Origin: Phaeosaccion multiseriatum
Taxonomy: Eukaryota > Ochrophyta, other classes
Direction of reading: 5' to 3'
DNA: 64,000 bases
Assembly: GCA_965112735.1 (NCBI GenBank)
Contig: OZ218960.1
Coordinates: 2,170,001 to 2,234,000 of the forward strand
The number at the start of each line of letters is the position of its first letter. Position 1 is the stretch's first letter. The notes beneath the pieces are model-generated. The model was given only the letters and a program-made list of their open reading frames with translations. It did not search any database and was not told the origin of the DNA. Below are positions 23,001 through 35,369 of the stretch, piece by piece. The position numbers were made by a program, and so were the translations under genes.

Positions 23001-26000
23001 TGGCAGGCCTCGAGCCGCCCAATCTGGCTCTTTGCTTCGCCATGGAAGGCGCTTTCTTATCATTGCGGGCACAAGCAGCCTGAATGAGGCGTTTGCTGGC
23101 CGGTGCGGGCCTGTGCGAGGCATTGGTTGGGCACAGTACATCCCAGCAAAGCACTGTATGGCCATACACCAGCCGTGTGGGGCCTTGGCAGGCCTCGAGC
23201 CGCCCAATCTGGCTCTTTGCTTCGCCATGGAAGGCGCTTTCTTATTATTGCGGGCACAAGCAGCCTGAATGAGGCGTTTGCTGGCCGGTGCGGGCCTGCG
23301 CTAGGCATTGGTTGGGCACAGTACATCCCAGCAAAGCACTGTATGGTCATACACCAGCCTTGTGGGGCCTTGGCAGGCCTCGAGCCGCCCAATCTGGCTC
23401 TTTGCTTCGCCATGGAAGGCGCTTCTGGGGGCACAAGCAGCCCGAATGAGGCGTTGGCTGGCCGAAGCGGGCCTGCGCGAGGCATTGGTTGGGCACAGTG
23501 CATCCCAGCAAAGCACTGTATGGCCATACACCAGCCGTGTGGGGCCTTGGTAGGCCTCGAGCCGCCCAATCTGGCTCTTTGCTTCGCCATGGAAGGCGCT
23601 TCTGGGGCACAAGCAGCCCGAATGAGGCGTTTGCTGGCCGGTGCGGGCCTGCGCTAGGCATTGGTTGGGCACAGTACATCCCAGCAAAGCACTGTATGGT
23701 CATACACCAGCCTTGTGGGGCCTTGGCAGGCCGAGCCGCCCAATCTGGCTCTTTGCTTCGCCATGGAAGGCGCTTCTGGGGGCACAAGCAGCCTGAATGA
23801 GGCGTTTGCTGGCCGGTGCGGGCCTGTGCGAGGCATTGGTTGGGCACAATGTATCCCAGCAAAGCACTGTATGGCCATACACCAGCCGTGTGGGGCCTTG
23901 GCAGGCCTCGAGCCGCCCAATCTGGCTCTTTGCTTCGCCATGGAAGGCGCTTTCTTATTATTGCGGGCACAAGCAGCCCGAATGAGGCGTTTGCTGGCCG
24001 GTGCGGGCCTGCACGAGGCATTGGTTGGGCACAGTGCATCCCAGCAAAGCACTGTATGGCCATACACCAGCCGTGTGGGGCCTTGGCAGGCCTCGAGCCG
24101 CCCAATCTGGCTCTTTGCTTCGCCATGGAAGGCGCTTTCTTATTATTGCGGGCACAAGCAGCCCGAATGAGGCGTTTGCTGGCCGATGCGGGCCTGCGGT
24201 AGGCATTGGTTGGATACAATGTATCCCAGCAAAGCACTGTATGGTCATACACCAGCCTTGTGGGGCCTTGGCAGGCCGAGCCGCCCAATCTGGCTCTTTG
24301 CTTCGCCATGGAAGGCGCTTCTGGGGGCACAAGCAGCCTGAATGAGGCGTTTGCTGGCCGGTGCGGGCCTGTGCGAGGCATTGGTTGGGCACAATGTATC
24401 CCAGCAAAGCACTGTATGGCCATACACCAGCCGTGGGGGGCCTTGGCAGGCCTCGAGCCGCCCAATCTGGCTCTTTGCTTCGCCATGGAAGGCGCTTTCT
24501 TATCATTGCGGGCACAAGCAGCACTGTATGGCCATACACCAGCCGTGTGGGGCCTTGGCAGGCCTCGAGCCGCCCAATCTGGCTCTTTGCTTCGCCATGG
24601 AAGGCGCTTCTGGGGACACAAGCAGCCCGAATGAGGCGTTTGCTGGCCGGTGCCGGCCTGCGCTAGGCATTGGTTGGGCACAGTGCCTCCCAGCAAAGCA
24701 CTGTATGGCCATACACCAGCCGTGTGGGGCCTTGGCAGGCCTCGAGCCGCCCAATCTGGCTCTTTGCTGCGCTGCTGACATGGAAGGCGCTTTCTTATTA
24801 TTGCGGGCACAAGCAGCCCGAATGAGGCGTTTGCTGGCCGATGCGGGCATGCGCTAGGCATTGGTTGGGCACAGTGTATCCCAGCAAAGCACTGTATGGC
24901 AATACACCAGCCGTGTGGGGCCTTGGCAGGCCTCGAGCCGCCCAATCTGGCTCTTTGCTTCGCCATGGAAGGCGCTTTCTTATCATTGCGGGCACAAGCA
25001 GCCTGAATGAGGCGTTTGCTGGCCGGTGCGGGCCTGTGCGAGGCATTGGTTGGGCACAGTACATCCCAGCAAAGCACTGTATGGCCATACACCAGCCGTG
25101 TGGGGCCTTGGCAGGCCTCGAGCCGCCCAATCTGGCTCTTTGCTTCGCCATGGAAGGCGCTTTCTTATTATTGCGGGCACAAGCAGCCTGAATGAGGCGT
25201 TTGCTGGCCGGTGCGGGCCTGCGCTAGGCATTGGTTGGGCACAGTACATCCCAGCAAAGCACTGTATGGTCATACACCAGCCTTGTGGGGCCTTGGCAGG
25301 CCTCGAGCCGCCCAATCTGGCTCTTTGCTTCGCCATGGAAGGCGCTTCTGGGGGCACAAGCAGCCCGAATGAGGCGTTGGCTGGCCGAAGCGGGCCTGCG
25401 CGAGGCATTGGTTGGGCACAGTGCATCCCAGCAAAGCACTGTATGGCCATACACCAGCCGTGTGGGGCCTTGGTAGGCCTCGAGCCGCCCAATCTGGCTC
25501 TTTGCTTCGCCATGGAAGGCGCTTCTGGGGCACAAGCAGCCCGAATGAGGCGTTTGCTGGCCGGTGCGGGCCTGCGCTAGGCATTGGTTGGGCACAGTAC
25601 ATCCCAGCAAAGCACTGTATGGTCATACACCAGCCTTGTGGGGCCTTGGCAGGCCGAGCCGCCCAATCTGGCTCTTTGCTTCGCCATGGAAGGCGCTTCT
25701 GGGGGCACAAGCAGCCTGAATGAGGCGTTTGCTGGCCGGTGCGGGCCTGTGCGAGGCATTGGTTGGGCACAATGTATCCCAGCAAAGCACTGTATGGCCA
25801 TACACCAGCCGTGTGGGGCCTTGGCAGGCCTCGAGCCGCCCAATCTGGCTCTTTGCTTCGCCATGGAAGGCGCTTTCTTATTATTGCGGGCACAAGCAGC
25901 CCGAATGAGGCGTTTGCTGGCCGGTGCGGGCCTGCACGAGGCATTGGTTGGGCACAGTGCATCCCAGCAAAGCACTGTATGGCCATACACCAGCCGTGTG

Positions 26001-29000
26001 GGGCCTTGGCAGGCCTCGAGCCGCCCAATCTGGCTCTTTGCTTCGCCATGGAAGGCGCTTTCTTATTATTGCGGGCACAAGCAGCCCGAATGAGGCGTTT
26101 GCTGGCCGATGCGGGCCTGCGGTAGGCATTGGTTGGATACAATGTATCCCAGCAAAGCACTGTATGGCCATACACCAGCCGTGTGGGGCCTTGGCAGACC
26201 TCGAGCCGCCCAATCTGGCTCTTTATTGCTTCGCCATGGAAGGCGCTTTCTTATTATTGCGGGCACAAGCAGCCTGAATGAGGCGTTTGCTGGCCGGTGC
26301 GGGCCTGTGCGAGGCATTGGTTGGGCACAATGTATCCCAGCAAAGCACTGTATGGCCATACACCAGCCGTGTGGGGCCTTGGCAGGCCTCGAGCCGCCCA
26401 ATCTGGCTCTTTGCTTCGCCATGGAAGGCGCTTTCTTATTATTGCGGGCACAAGCAGCCCGAATGAGGCGTTTGCTGGCCGGTGCGGGCCTGCGCGAGGC
26501 ATTGGTTGGATACAATGTATCCCAGCAAAGCACTGTATGGCCATACACCAGCCGTGTGGGGCCTTGGCAGGCCTCGAGCCGCCCAATCTGGCTCTTTGCT
26601 TCGCCATGGAAGGCGCTTTCTTATTATTGCGGGCACAAGCAGCCCGAATGAGGCGTTTGCTGGCCGGTGCGGGCCTGCGCGAGGCATTGGTTGGGCACAG
26701 TGCATCCCAGCAAAGCACTGTATGGCCATACACCAGCCGTGTGGGGCCTTGGTAGGCCTCGAGCCGCCCAATCTGGCTCTTTGCTTCGCCATGGAAGGCG
26801 CTTCTGGGGCACAAGCAGCCCGAATGAGGCGTTTGCTGGCCGGTGCGGGCCTGTGCGAGGCATTGGTTGGGCACAATGTATCCCAGCAAAGCACTGTATG
26901 GCCATACACCAGCCGTGTGGGGCCTTGGCAGGCCTCGAGCCGCCCAATCTGGCTCTTTGCTGCTCTGCTGACATGGAAGGCGCTTTCTTATTATTGCGGG
27001 CACAAGCAGCCCGAATGAGGCGTTTGCTGGCCGATGCGGGCATGCGCTAGGCATTGGTTGGGCACAGTGTATCCCAGCAAAGCACTGTATGGCAATACAC
27101 CAGCCGTGTGGGGCCTTGGCAGGCCTCGAGCCGCCCAATTTGGCTCTTTGCTTCGCCATGGAAGGCGCTTCTGGGGGCACAAGCAGCCCGAATGAGGCGT
27201 TTGCTGGCCGGTGCGGGCCTGCGCTAGGCATTGGTTGGGCACAGTGCATCCCAGCAAAGCACTGTATGGCCATACACCAGCCGTGTGGGGCCTTGGCAGG
27301 CCTCGAGCCGCCCAATTTGGCTCTTTGCTTCGCTGCTGACATGGAAGGCGCTTTCTTATTATTGCGGGCACAAGCAGCCCGAATGAGGCGTTTGCTGGCC
27401 GGTGCGGGCCTGCGCTAGGCATTGGTTGGGCACAGTGCATCCCAGCAAAGCACTGTATGGCCATACACCAGCCGTGTGGGGCCTTGGCAGGCCTCGAGCC
27501 GCCCAATCTGGCTCTTTGCTTCGCCATGGAAGGCGCTTTCTTATTATTGCGGGCACAAGCAGCCCGAATGAGGCGTTTGCTGGCCGGTGCGGGCCTGCGC
27601 GAGGCATTGGTTGGGCACAGTGCATCCCAGCAAAGCACTGTATGGCCATACACCAGCCGTGTGGGGCCTTGGCAGGCCTCGAGCCGCCCAATCTGGCTCT
27701 TTGCTTCGCCATGGAAGGCGCTTTCTTATTATTGCGGGCACAAGCAGCCTGAATGAGGCGTTTGCTGGCCGGTGCGGGCCTGTGCGAGGCATTGGTTGGG
27801 CACAATGTATCCCAGCAAAGCACTGTATGGCCATACACCAGCCGTGGGGGGCCTTGGCAGGCCTCGAGCCGCCCAATCTGGCTCTTTGCTTCGCCATGGA
27901 AGGCGCTTCTGGGGGCACAAGCAGCCCGAATGAGGCGTTTGCTGGCCGATGCGGGCCTGCGCGAGGCATTGGTTGGGCACAGTGCATCCCAGCAAAGCAC
28001 TATATGGCCATACACCAGCCGTGTGGGGCCTTGGCAGGCCTCGAGCCGCCCAATCTGGCTCTTTGCTTCGCCATTGAAGGCGCTTTCTTATTATTGCGGG
28101 CACAAGCAGCCCGAATGAGGCGTTTGCTGGCCGAAGCGGGCCTGCGCTAGGCATTGGTTGGATACAATGTATCCCAGCAAAGCACTGTATGGCCATACAC
28201 CAGCCGTGTGGGGCCTTGGCAGGCCTCGAGCCGCCCAATCTGGCTCTTTATTGCTTCGCCATGGAAGGCGCTTTCTTATTATTGCGGGCACAAGCAGCCT
28301 GAATGAGGCGTTTGCTGGCCGGTGCGGGCCTGTGCGAGGCATTGGTTGGGCACAATGTATCCCAGCAAAGCACTGTATGGCCATACACCAGCCGTGTGGG
28401 GCCTTGGCAGGCCTCGAGCCGCCCAATCTGGCTCTTTGCTTCGCCATGGAAGGCGCTTTCTTATTATTGCGGGCACAAGCAGCCTGAATGAGGCGTTTGC
28501 TGGCCGGTGCGGGCCTGCGCTAGGCATTGGTTGGGCACAGTACATCCCAGCAAAGCACTGTATGGTCATACACCAGCCTTGTGGGGCCTTGGCAGGCCTC
28601 GAGCCGCCCAATCTGGCTCTTTGCTTCGCCATGGAAGGCGCTTCTGGGGGCACAAGCAGCCCGAATGAGGCGTTGGCTGGCCGAAGCGGGCCTGCGCGAG
28701 GCATTGGTTGGGCACAGTGCATCCCAGCAAAGCACTGTATGGCCATACACCAGCCGTGTGGGGCCTTGGTAGGCCTCGAGCCGCCCAATCTGGCTCTTTG
28801 CTTCGCCATGGAAGGCGCTTCTGGGGGCACAAGCAGCCTGAATGAGGCGTTTGCTGGCCGGTGCGGGCCTGTGCGAGGCATTGGTTGGGCACAATGTATC
28901 CCAGCAAAGCACTGTATGGCCATACACCAGCCGTGGGGGGCCTTGGCAGGCCTCGAGCCGCCCAATCTGGCTCTTTGCTTCGCCATGGAAGGCGCTTTCT

Positions 29001-30283
29001 TATCATTGCGGGCACAAGCAGCACTGTATGGCCATACACCAGCCGTGTGGGGCCTTGGCAGGCCTCGAGCCGCCCAATCTGGCTCTTTGCTTCGCCATGG
29101 AAGGCGCTTCTGGGGACACAAGCAGCCCGAATGAGGCGTTTGCTGGCCGGTGCCGGCCTGCGCGAGGCATTGGTTGGGCACAGTGCCTCCCAGCAAAGCA
29201 CTGTATGGCCATACACCAGCCGTGTGGGGCCTTGGCAGGCCTCGAGCCGCCCAATCTGGCTCTTTGCTGCGCTGCTGACATGGAAGGCGCTTTCTTATTA
29301 TTGCGGGCACAAGCAGCCCGAATGAGGCGTTTGCTGGCCGATGCGGGCATGCGCTAGGCATTGGTTGGGCACAGTGTATCCCAGCAAAGCACTGTATGGC
29401 AATACACCAGCCGTGTGGGGCCTTGGCAGGCCTCGAGCCGCCCAATTTGGCTCTTTGCTTCGCCATGGAAGGCGCTTCTGGGGGCACAAGCAGCCCGAAT
29501 GAGGCATTTGCTGGCCGGTGCGGGCCTGCGCTAGGCATTGGTTGGGCACAGTGCATCCCAGCAAAGCACTGTATGGCCATACACCAGCCGTGTGGGGCCT
29601 TGGCAGGCCTCGAGCCGCCCAATTTGGCTCTTTGCTTCGCTGCTGACATGGAAGGCGCTTTCTTATCATTGCGGGCACAAGCAGCCCGAATGAGGCGTTT
29701 GCTGGCCGGTGCGCGCCTGCGCTAGGCATTGGTTGGGCACAGTGCATCCCAGCAAAGCACTGTATGGCCATACACCAGCCGTGTGGGGCCTTGGCAGGCC
29801 TCGAGCCGCCCAATTTGGCTCTTTGCTTCGCTGCTGACATGGAAGGCGCTTTCTTATTATTGCGGGCACAAGCAGCCCGAATGAGGCGTTTGCTGGCCGG
29901 TGCGGGCCTGCGCTAGGCATTGGTTGGGCACAGTGCATCCCAGCAAAGCACTGTATGGCCATACACCAGCCGTGTGGGGCCTTGGCAGGCCTCGAGCCGC
30001 CCAATCTGGCTCTTTGCTTCGCCATGGAAGGCGCTTCTGGGGGCACAAGCAGCCCGAATGAGGCATTTGCTGGCTGATGCGGGCCTGCGCTAGGCATTGG
30101 TTGGGCACAGTGCCTCCCAGCAAAGCACTGTATGGCCATACACCAGCCGTGTGGGGCCTTGGTAGGCCTCGAGCCGCCCAATCTGGCTCTTTGCTTCGCT
30201 GCTGACATGGAAGGCGCTTTCTTATCATTGCGGGCACAAGCAGCCCGAATGAGGCGTTTGCTGGCCGGTGCGGGCCTGCGCTA
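11082..30283. repeat. 185-bp satellite array, main block with higher-order structure
   Basis: About 19.2 kb of head-to-tail monomers; with the left block about 109 copies by arithmetic. Variants: long form with TTTCTTATTATTGCGGG (185 bp), a shorter form with GCTTCTGGGGGCACAAG, a +3 form with TTTATTGCTTCGCC, a form with GCTGCGCTGCTGACATGG, and a truncated fusion where GCACAAGCAGCACTGTATGG joins two monomers. Groups of variants recur in fixed order, with a clean 5,361-bp period between about 13.1 and 23 kb, so the array has grown by duplication of multi-monomer blocks. The monomers stay open in several frames on both strands, but show no conserved protein. The array ends at GGGCCTGCGCTA, 30283. 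Confidence 0.97.
15125..15130. repeat. Truncated-monomer junction marker (first of five)
   Basis: The junction CAAGCAGCACTGTATGG, made by loss of the part of a monomer between two GCA microhomologies, occurs near 15125, 20486, 22597, 24520 and 29020. Spacings are about 5361, 2111, 1923 and 4500 bases. A single deletion event has therefore been copied with its surroundings. Confidence 0.85.
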
Positions 30284-31490
30284 CACAGGTGGACAGGTGG
30301 CCCTTTGGGGGGGCTCTGGTTGAGAGTGTCGTTGAGAAAGGGCCTGCCTCTGGGCCGGGTCTCAATACGAGGGCTTGAAATCTCATGATATCATGGATGG
30401 GTCTCAACTGAGAGCGCTGCTTGAGCAGGAGCCACGGAAGTTCTGTTCTCGCAGAGTGGAGTCGACGGAGAAACAGGGTATTGAGAGCCGAGGGGTAGGG
30501 TGTGGAGCGTGGGCGCGTGTGTGGACCCCGAGGGGGGTTTTAGGATAGAAATATATATGGCAGCAGATGGAAAAGCAGTGTTCTCTGCTGCTCGAGCTCA
30601 GAAGAGGAGGAGCCCTGCTGCACTCACCACCCTACCGTGATTGAAGGAGATCGAGAGCAGGTACGCGGGGGTGTGGGCAAGCAGGGAGGAGAGTAGAGAC
30701 GGTGGTGTAGGAAAGCAAGGATCGCAGTAGGGCCCGACTGCTTCTCTTGTGAGGGTGAAGATGCTGTGTGCTTACTTGTGTCATGCTAACGGTTGCAAAC
30801 ACAAGAGGTGCCCCCAATGCTAACGGTTGCAAGGGCTTGCGCTACGCACACGCATCTAGTAGGAGTTTGAGAACCTGGGCTTGATTATGTGTGTGAAGAT
30901 GGTCCTCACGTCTAGCCCAAGGTTTTTCTTTTCCAGTTGAGAGCTGTCTTGGGTCTCAACTGAGAGCCTTACTGAGAGCCGCATTGGGTCTCAACTGAGA
31001 GCCTCCTATTGTCTGAACGTTGGTCTCAATAGGAAGATTTGGTGGTATAAGCAAGTATATTCAATACGTGTCTCCTGTGTCTATGTGCACATGTGGGGGC
31101 GAAGCGGGGACACGGCAAACCTATAGACTATAAGTAGAGAGGAGGGGGGGGGGAGGAGGGGGGAAGAATCCCTGAATGTATGTCACCCCTCACTACAGGA
31201 CAATAGCACAAAACGCGTGCTGGAGGTCGTCCTCTTCGCTGTCTCGACCATCACAAGGGTGCGCCCCCGGACATACTCAAGGGCGTCTGGAATGTTCTGC
31301 TGCCCTTTCCTTTCCTCTACGAAGGAACACTCCACATATTCATAGTGTCACAAGGATCGATAGAGGCCCTCCCTGTGTACACATGAAACGGACGAGCTGG
31401 ACATGGACAGAGACAGTGGGAGGCAGAGCAGTGGGAGATGAAGATGAGAGAAGGCTAGAGAAGGGGTGGAGGTGAGGAGAGCACCTCTCC
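30284..31490. repeat. Spacer with TCTCAACTGAGAGC palindromic motif
   Basis: Right of the satellite no gene is evident. The near-palindrome GGGTCTCAACTGAGAGC occurs at about 30401, 30952 and 30991, with looser versions (GGTTGAGAGTG near 30317, GGTCTCAATAGG near 31021). A GCTAACGGTTGCAA pair lies at 30786 and 30818, and G-rich and A-T stretches are scattered. Nature unknown. Confidence 0.6.
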
Positions 31491-31625
31491 GCCCATACGC
31501 GTCTGCCCATACGCCTCTGCCGATATGCCTCTACCCATACGCTCTATACCCATGCGACTCTGCCCCAACGACTCTGCCCATACGCCTCTGACCGTACATC
31601 ACTAGCTACCTATACGCCTACCCTA
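31491..31625. repeat. Degenerate ~15-bp minisatellite
   Basis: Diverged tandem copies of CCCATACGCCTCTG (for example 31501, 31516, 31577) with drift toward ACCCATGCGACTCTG. Confidence 0.8.
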
Positions 31626-31679
31626 TGTTCACTGCCTACTCTTACCCCGCCTCCAAGTGTCTCACCTCTCTCAGCATCC

Positions 31680-33876
31680 TCAGCAGCATCCGAGGCAGGG
31701 CTTGTAAGGAAGCTTGACGGTATTCCGCAGCGGCGGAGACGACATTCCCCGAGCGCCCTGGAGGGAAGCGATTGACTTGCCAGTCGCCGCTGAGGCTGCT
31801 GATGCCATCTGATTGAAGGCCCGATCAACCACATTAAGCTTCCCGATGCTTTCCTCTATCGTCCGTGCGTCATGGTGCCTGTTCTCGCAGTCGTCATCCT
31901 TGAGCTGATAGGCCTCCGCAAGAGTCCTTAGGAGCGGGATGAAGTACTCGGCGTAGGTGAAGCAGTCGGAGGAGGCGAATGCACTGTGTTCCAGTATCAG
32001 AAAGAAAGGAATTCCGCACGAAGCAGCCAACTGTAGGTTTCCAAATTGCCACCTCCGATGCCGTGCCACTGCTGCTCTCTCCCACCTCCTCCTCCTCCCC
32101 GCCATCCCCGGCACTGACGACCCCTTCCACGTTATGACCCCTTCGTCTTGTTGGAGGTCTATTTCCACGAGAGCATGCGAGCCTTCATCCAATAAGAACA
32201 AGACAGTCAGCTCCTCATCATCGTAGGTACCGCTGGGGGCCACAGAAAGTCCACAGGGCAGAACTCCCACATTTCTCCTCACGCACATGAGACCCCTGCG
32301 CCCCACGCTCGATTCTCCGGCATCTCCTTGCTCGTTACCATCGTCCGAACTAGCCCCATCATCCCCCCTCCCTCATGTACTCTCCTCCACCCCTCGGACA
32401 TTGCCCACCTTCCCCTGGCTGCCAGACATGAAGAGACTTGTCGGCGATGCAGGCGACGCAGTTGTGAGAGAGTGGGGCCACGCCCGCAGGGCCCGAAGGG
32501 AGCGATGGTGCAAAGCCGCTCACACACAGCCTCAAGGTGGGAGCCTGCATCAAACGGCCGAGAGCCAGAGTAGCTCTCCTCGCCCACCAGGCCTCTCGTG
32601 GATGACAAAGAGATCGAAGGCGCGATCTGAAGCTACTCCCTGCGCAATCGCAATGGGGCATCGGAGTTCCACCTCGGTCTCCTCGTAGAGCTGTTAAGAA
32701 GCGCTGAATTCCTGCCGCCTCAGGACCAGCGGCACCACCCTCGGCTGAGGCTGGGGCTGCTTCTTCTGTGTCCGTCGTCTGCGGGTACCGAACTTCGCTC
32801 CTCCGGGATCCTCTTCTTGCTCGCCCTCTTCGTCTGCCACCCACCGCCCCGCGCCCCAGCTGTCCTGGCTGGAAGAGCGTTCCGCACGCGCACAACCCAA
32901 ACCTGACCCACACCGCTGTCATACGTGTATACGTGATCACCCGCAACGGCAAGAGACCCGAGACTGACGAAGCGGTCATCCTTTACGACGACCTGGCTGC
33001 ACATCAGCAGGCACGTGATGGACCTTGATCATCGCTGCGCAGACTCTTGTCTTTGCTGTCGGCGCCGAAAACCATACGAGAATGAGCAAGGTAGTCCACA
33101 CCCATTGACTTCTGAGTCACCGCCGCCAGGTTCTGAGCCCAAAACCTCCGCGGCTCTGGGCAGACGGGTGTCGAAATGAGCGCAAGTAAGTCCCCGAGCC
33201 CGCTCCTCGTCAGATGAAAAAAAGAGAGCAGACTCCACTGAGAAAGGATTCTTGTTGAGAATTGCGTTGTATACAACCGCGGCTCTCACTGCCTCCCATC
33301 GTAGCCGATCTTCGTCTTTGTAGCGTGCGTGGAGAGTCCTCAATGCGAGCGGCCAGCCTCTATAGAACACAAACGAATTGAAGGCAATAAATAGCCCTTA
33401 GGTTTTTGGGCATGTGAGGTCCGTCAGGCACCGCCTCAAAGGCCTCAAAGGCTCCCAGTGATCCATGGTCTCCAAGTGTCACTGAGGAACACCTCCGAAT
33501 GGCTGAAGGTGAGCTGCGGGCCGCAGCAATCTGATGAGATGCTGTGCACTCTAAGGCCCTTGCACGTGAGCCCTCTTGCTCTGCATCTTGAACACACTCT
33601 GCTGGAAAAGTGCGTGCCGCTGCGAACACAAACGCGGTCAGCATCCCCACAAGGACCCCCCCCCTCACTGGGACAAGTGCGATGGCATCGCAAGTCCACC
33701 TCATAACATCCCATGATGGCCTCTCCCGCCGCGATTCGCCTCCAGAAAGCTTCGAGACAAGGGATGCACACACGCGACGCCACCATGATGTCGCTCACAC
33801 TAGAAGCAACCTCCATGCAGTCACCTCCTGATGTTTCAAGCTGAGAACCAAGTTGGCCGGTGAAATTGCCCGTCAA
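31680..33876 (-). CDS. Unidentified multi-exon gene, beta-propeller-like segments
   Basis: Several short minus-strand frames read like real protein but I could not close the exon chain. From 5' to 3': RRIAAGEAIMGCYEVDL (about 33740), YRGWPLALRTLHARYKDEDR (33370-33310), MGVDYLAHSRMVFGADSKDK (about 33100), DRFVSLGSLAVAGDHVYTYD (about 32970), EETEVELRCPIAIAQG (32690 down, right after a good acceptor TTAACAG), GLSVAPSG...LFLLDEGSHALVEID (about 32250) and EYFIPLLRTLAEAYQLKDDD (about 31930). The pieces GSLAVAGDHVYTYD, PIAIAQGVASD and LFLLDEGSHALVEID resemble blades of NHL/SMP30-type propellers; that is inference from pattern. Start codon and most splice sites are undetermined. Confidence 0.45.
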
Positions 33877-34680
33877 TCATCCCGAAGCCCAGCTTGGGTG
33901 ATTCGGTCTCTCGTAACTGTCTCACACAGGAGGCAAAAGATGATGGAGACACGATGGGGGTACACGAAAAAGACAGAGCAGGAAGAGTGGATGCGTGAGG
34001 CTTGATAAATAGTGTGACATGTAATATCTCTCTTGGCAGCTTGTTATAGCTAGTCAGAGCACACGCGAGTAAGTAACGTGCCAGCAGCGAACGTACCTCG
34101 GAATTCAGACATTTCAAGTACATTCCGTGCCTGCTCAACGCTCATGTCCCCACACTCGTGTCCGTAGCCCTAGTCGGCCTGGGCTAGCTAATGGGTCTGT
34201 GTGCAGACGTGCAGACCCTTGGACACGAGGATTTCGTCCTGTTGAGCGGGACGGGTACACTACTTTGCCATTGGGTAGTGTGTAGGCTTCCCGCGGAAAA
34301 CAAATACAAAACACACACGAAGTGGAGGGGGTCTTCCACTTGCAGGTGGTAGCTGCGTGGCAGACCAGGACGGTTCACTATCACAGTGTTCTCAGAGGAA
34401 AGCTGCCCGTGGCTGGTTCATCGCCTTGAGCGTTGCACCCACGTCTGTGACGCGGAGGCGACCCCCTCATGGGCATCTGGAGCCCCACAAGTTCTGCTGC
34501 TGGGTTTCGCTCATTGTACTGCCATATTTCTCAGGCCCTCGTTCTTCTTCTTGAGCGAAGGCCGTAGTATTAAGTAGAAAGGAGGAGGAAAGAAGGAAAG
34601 GGTAGAGGAAATCAGCCCACTTGTATGTCAATTAACCGCCTGGATGTCAGTAGGACCGAAATATTGTTTTTGCTTTTGAT
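33877..34680. other. Intergenic, nothing recognised
   Basis: No convincing coding frame, RNA gene or repeat family member seen in this stretch. Confidence 0.5.
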
Positions 34681-35369
34681 GGAGGAGATGAATACTAGAT
34701 ATACGGACTATCCCAGACGAAGCGCTTGCGCAAGCTTGAGGAAAACACAGTGAACTCGGGATTGGGCAGCTGAGAGCGTGCTCGCAGCAGCTTTGTGGCA
34801 AGAACTAGCGGGTGAGCGGCAAAGGTGCGTTTTTCTCCAACCTTGGTTTCGATAGAGAGAGAGGACGGAGGGGGGTATACCCATAGAGATAAGCGGGGTC
34901 CAAGACAGAATCTCTTCTCCAGGAGTATGCGAAACTTTTCATATGCGTCGCATGCTCTTGCGCCTCCAGCTCATCGGCACTTTTGCCCCTGAAGTTAGGG
35001 TACTCCACCTTCACAGTTGAATGTCCCTGAGACGTGGACGCTGCTCTGTTCTACCCATTTTCAGGGCCCATGAGGGCGTCATCTCGTCCGCAGGACACGT
35101 CTGATGACTCCCGTGCCGCCGCTGTCCATGGGTGGAGGGCAAGAGGTCTATCGCAGGTCGTCACCCGGCCGAGGTGGCCGAAAAGGTGAGGGCGCACGAG
35201 AGGGGGAGAGGGCGTGAGATGGAAGGCTTCGCCTGGCTGGCAGTTACGAGCGGGGCAGGAGGGATCAACATCACTCATATATAGCCTGGCTTGTGACCAA
35301 GTTTTAGCTTCAAAGGTCATAATCCCATGTGCACAATCGCATACGTGTACTCCCCTCTCTTTTTTTGCC
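34681..35369. repeat. Outer inverted-repeat arm, left (~689 bp)
   Basis: Matches the reverse complement of 38907-39586 over its full length with scattered substitutions and a few small gaps (roughly 95% by eye). Starts GGAGGAGATGAATACTAGAT; inner end TCCCCTCTCTTTTTTTGCC. Forms the left arm of the 4.9-kb foldback. Confidence 0.95.
34805..35014 (-). pseudogene. Open frame in left foldback arm (copy)
   Basis: Inverted duplicate of the frame at 39255-39572, differing at several residues (for example AYSWRRDSVLD against VYSWRRDPILP) and ending earlier. Confidence 0.3.

Noticed and set aside
9225-30283. Possible CRISPR-like array
   Set aside because: Monomers are directly contiguous without unique spacers, 185 bp long, and the host is a eukaryote.
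9239-30323. Hundreds of overlapping open frames on both strands of the satellite, up to 581 codons (23347-25092, minus)
   Set aside because: They follow from a monomer lacking stops in several frames; frame changes with every non-multiple-of-three monomer, and no conserved protein or start context exists.
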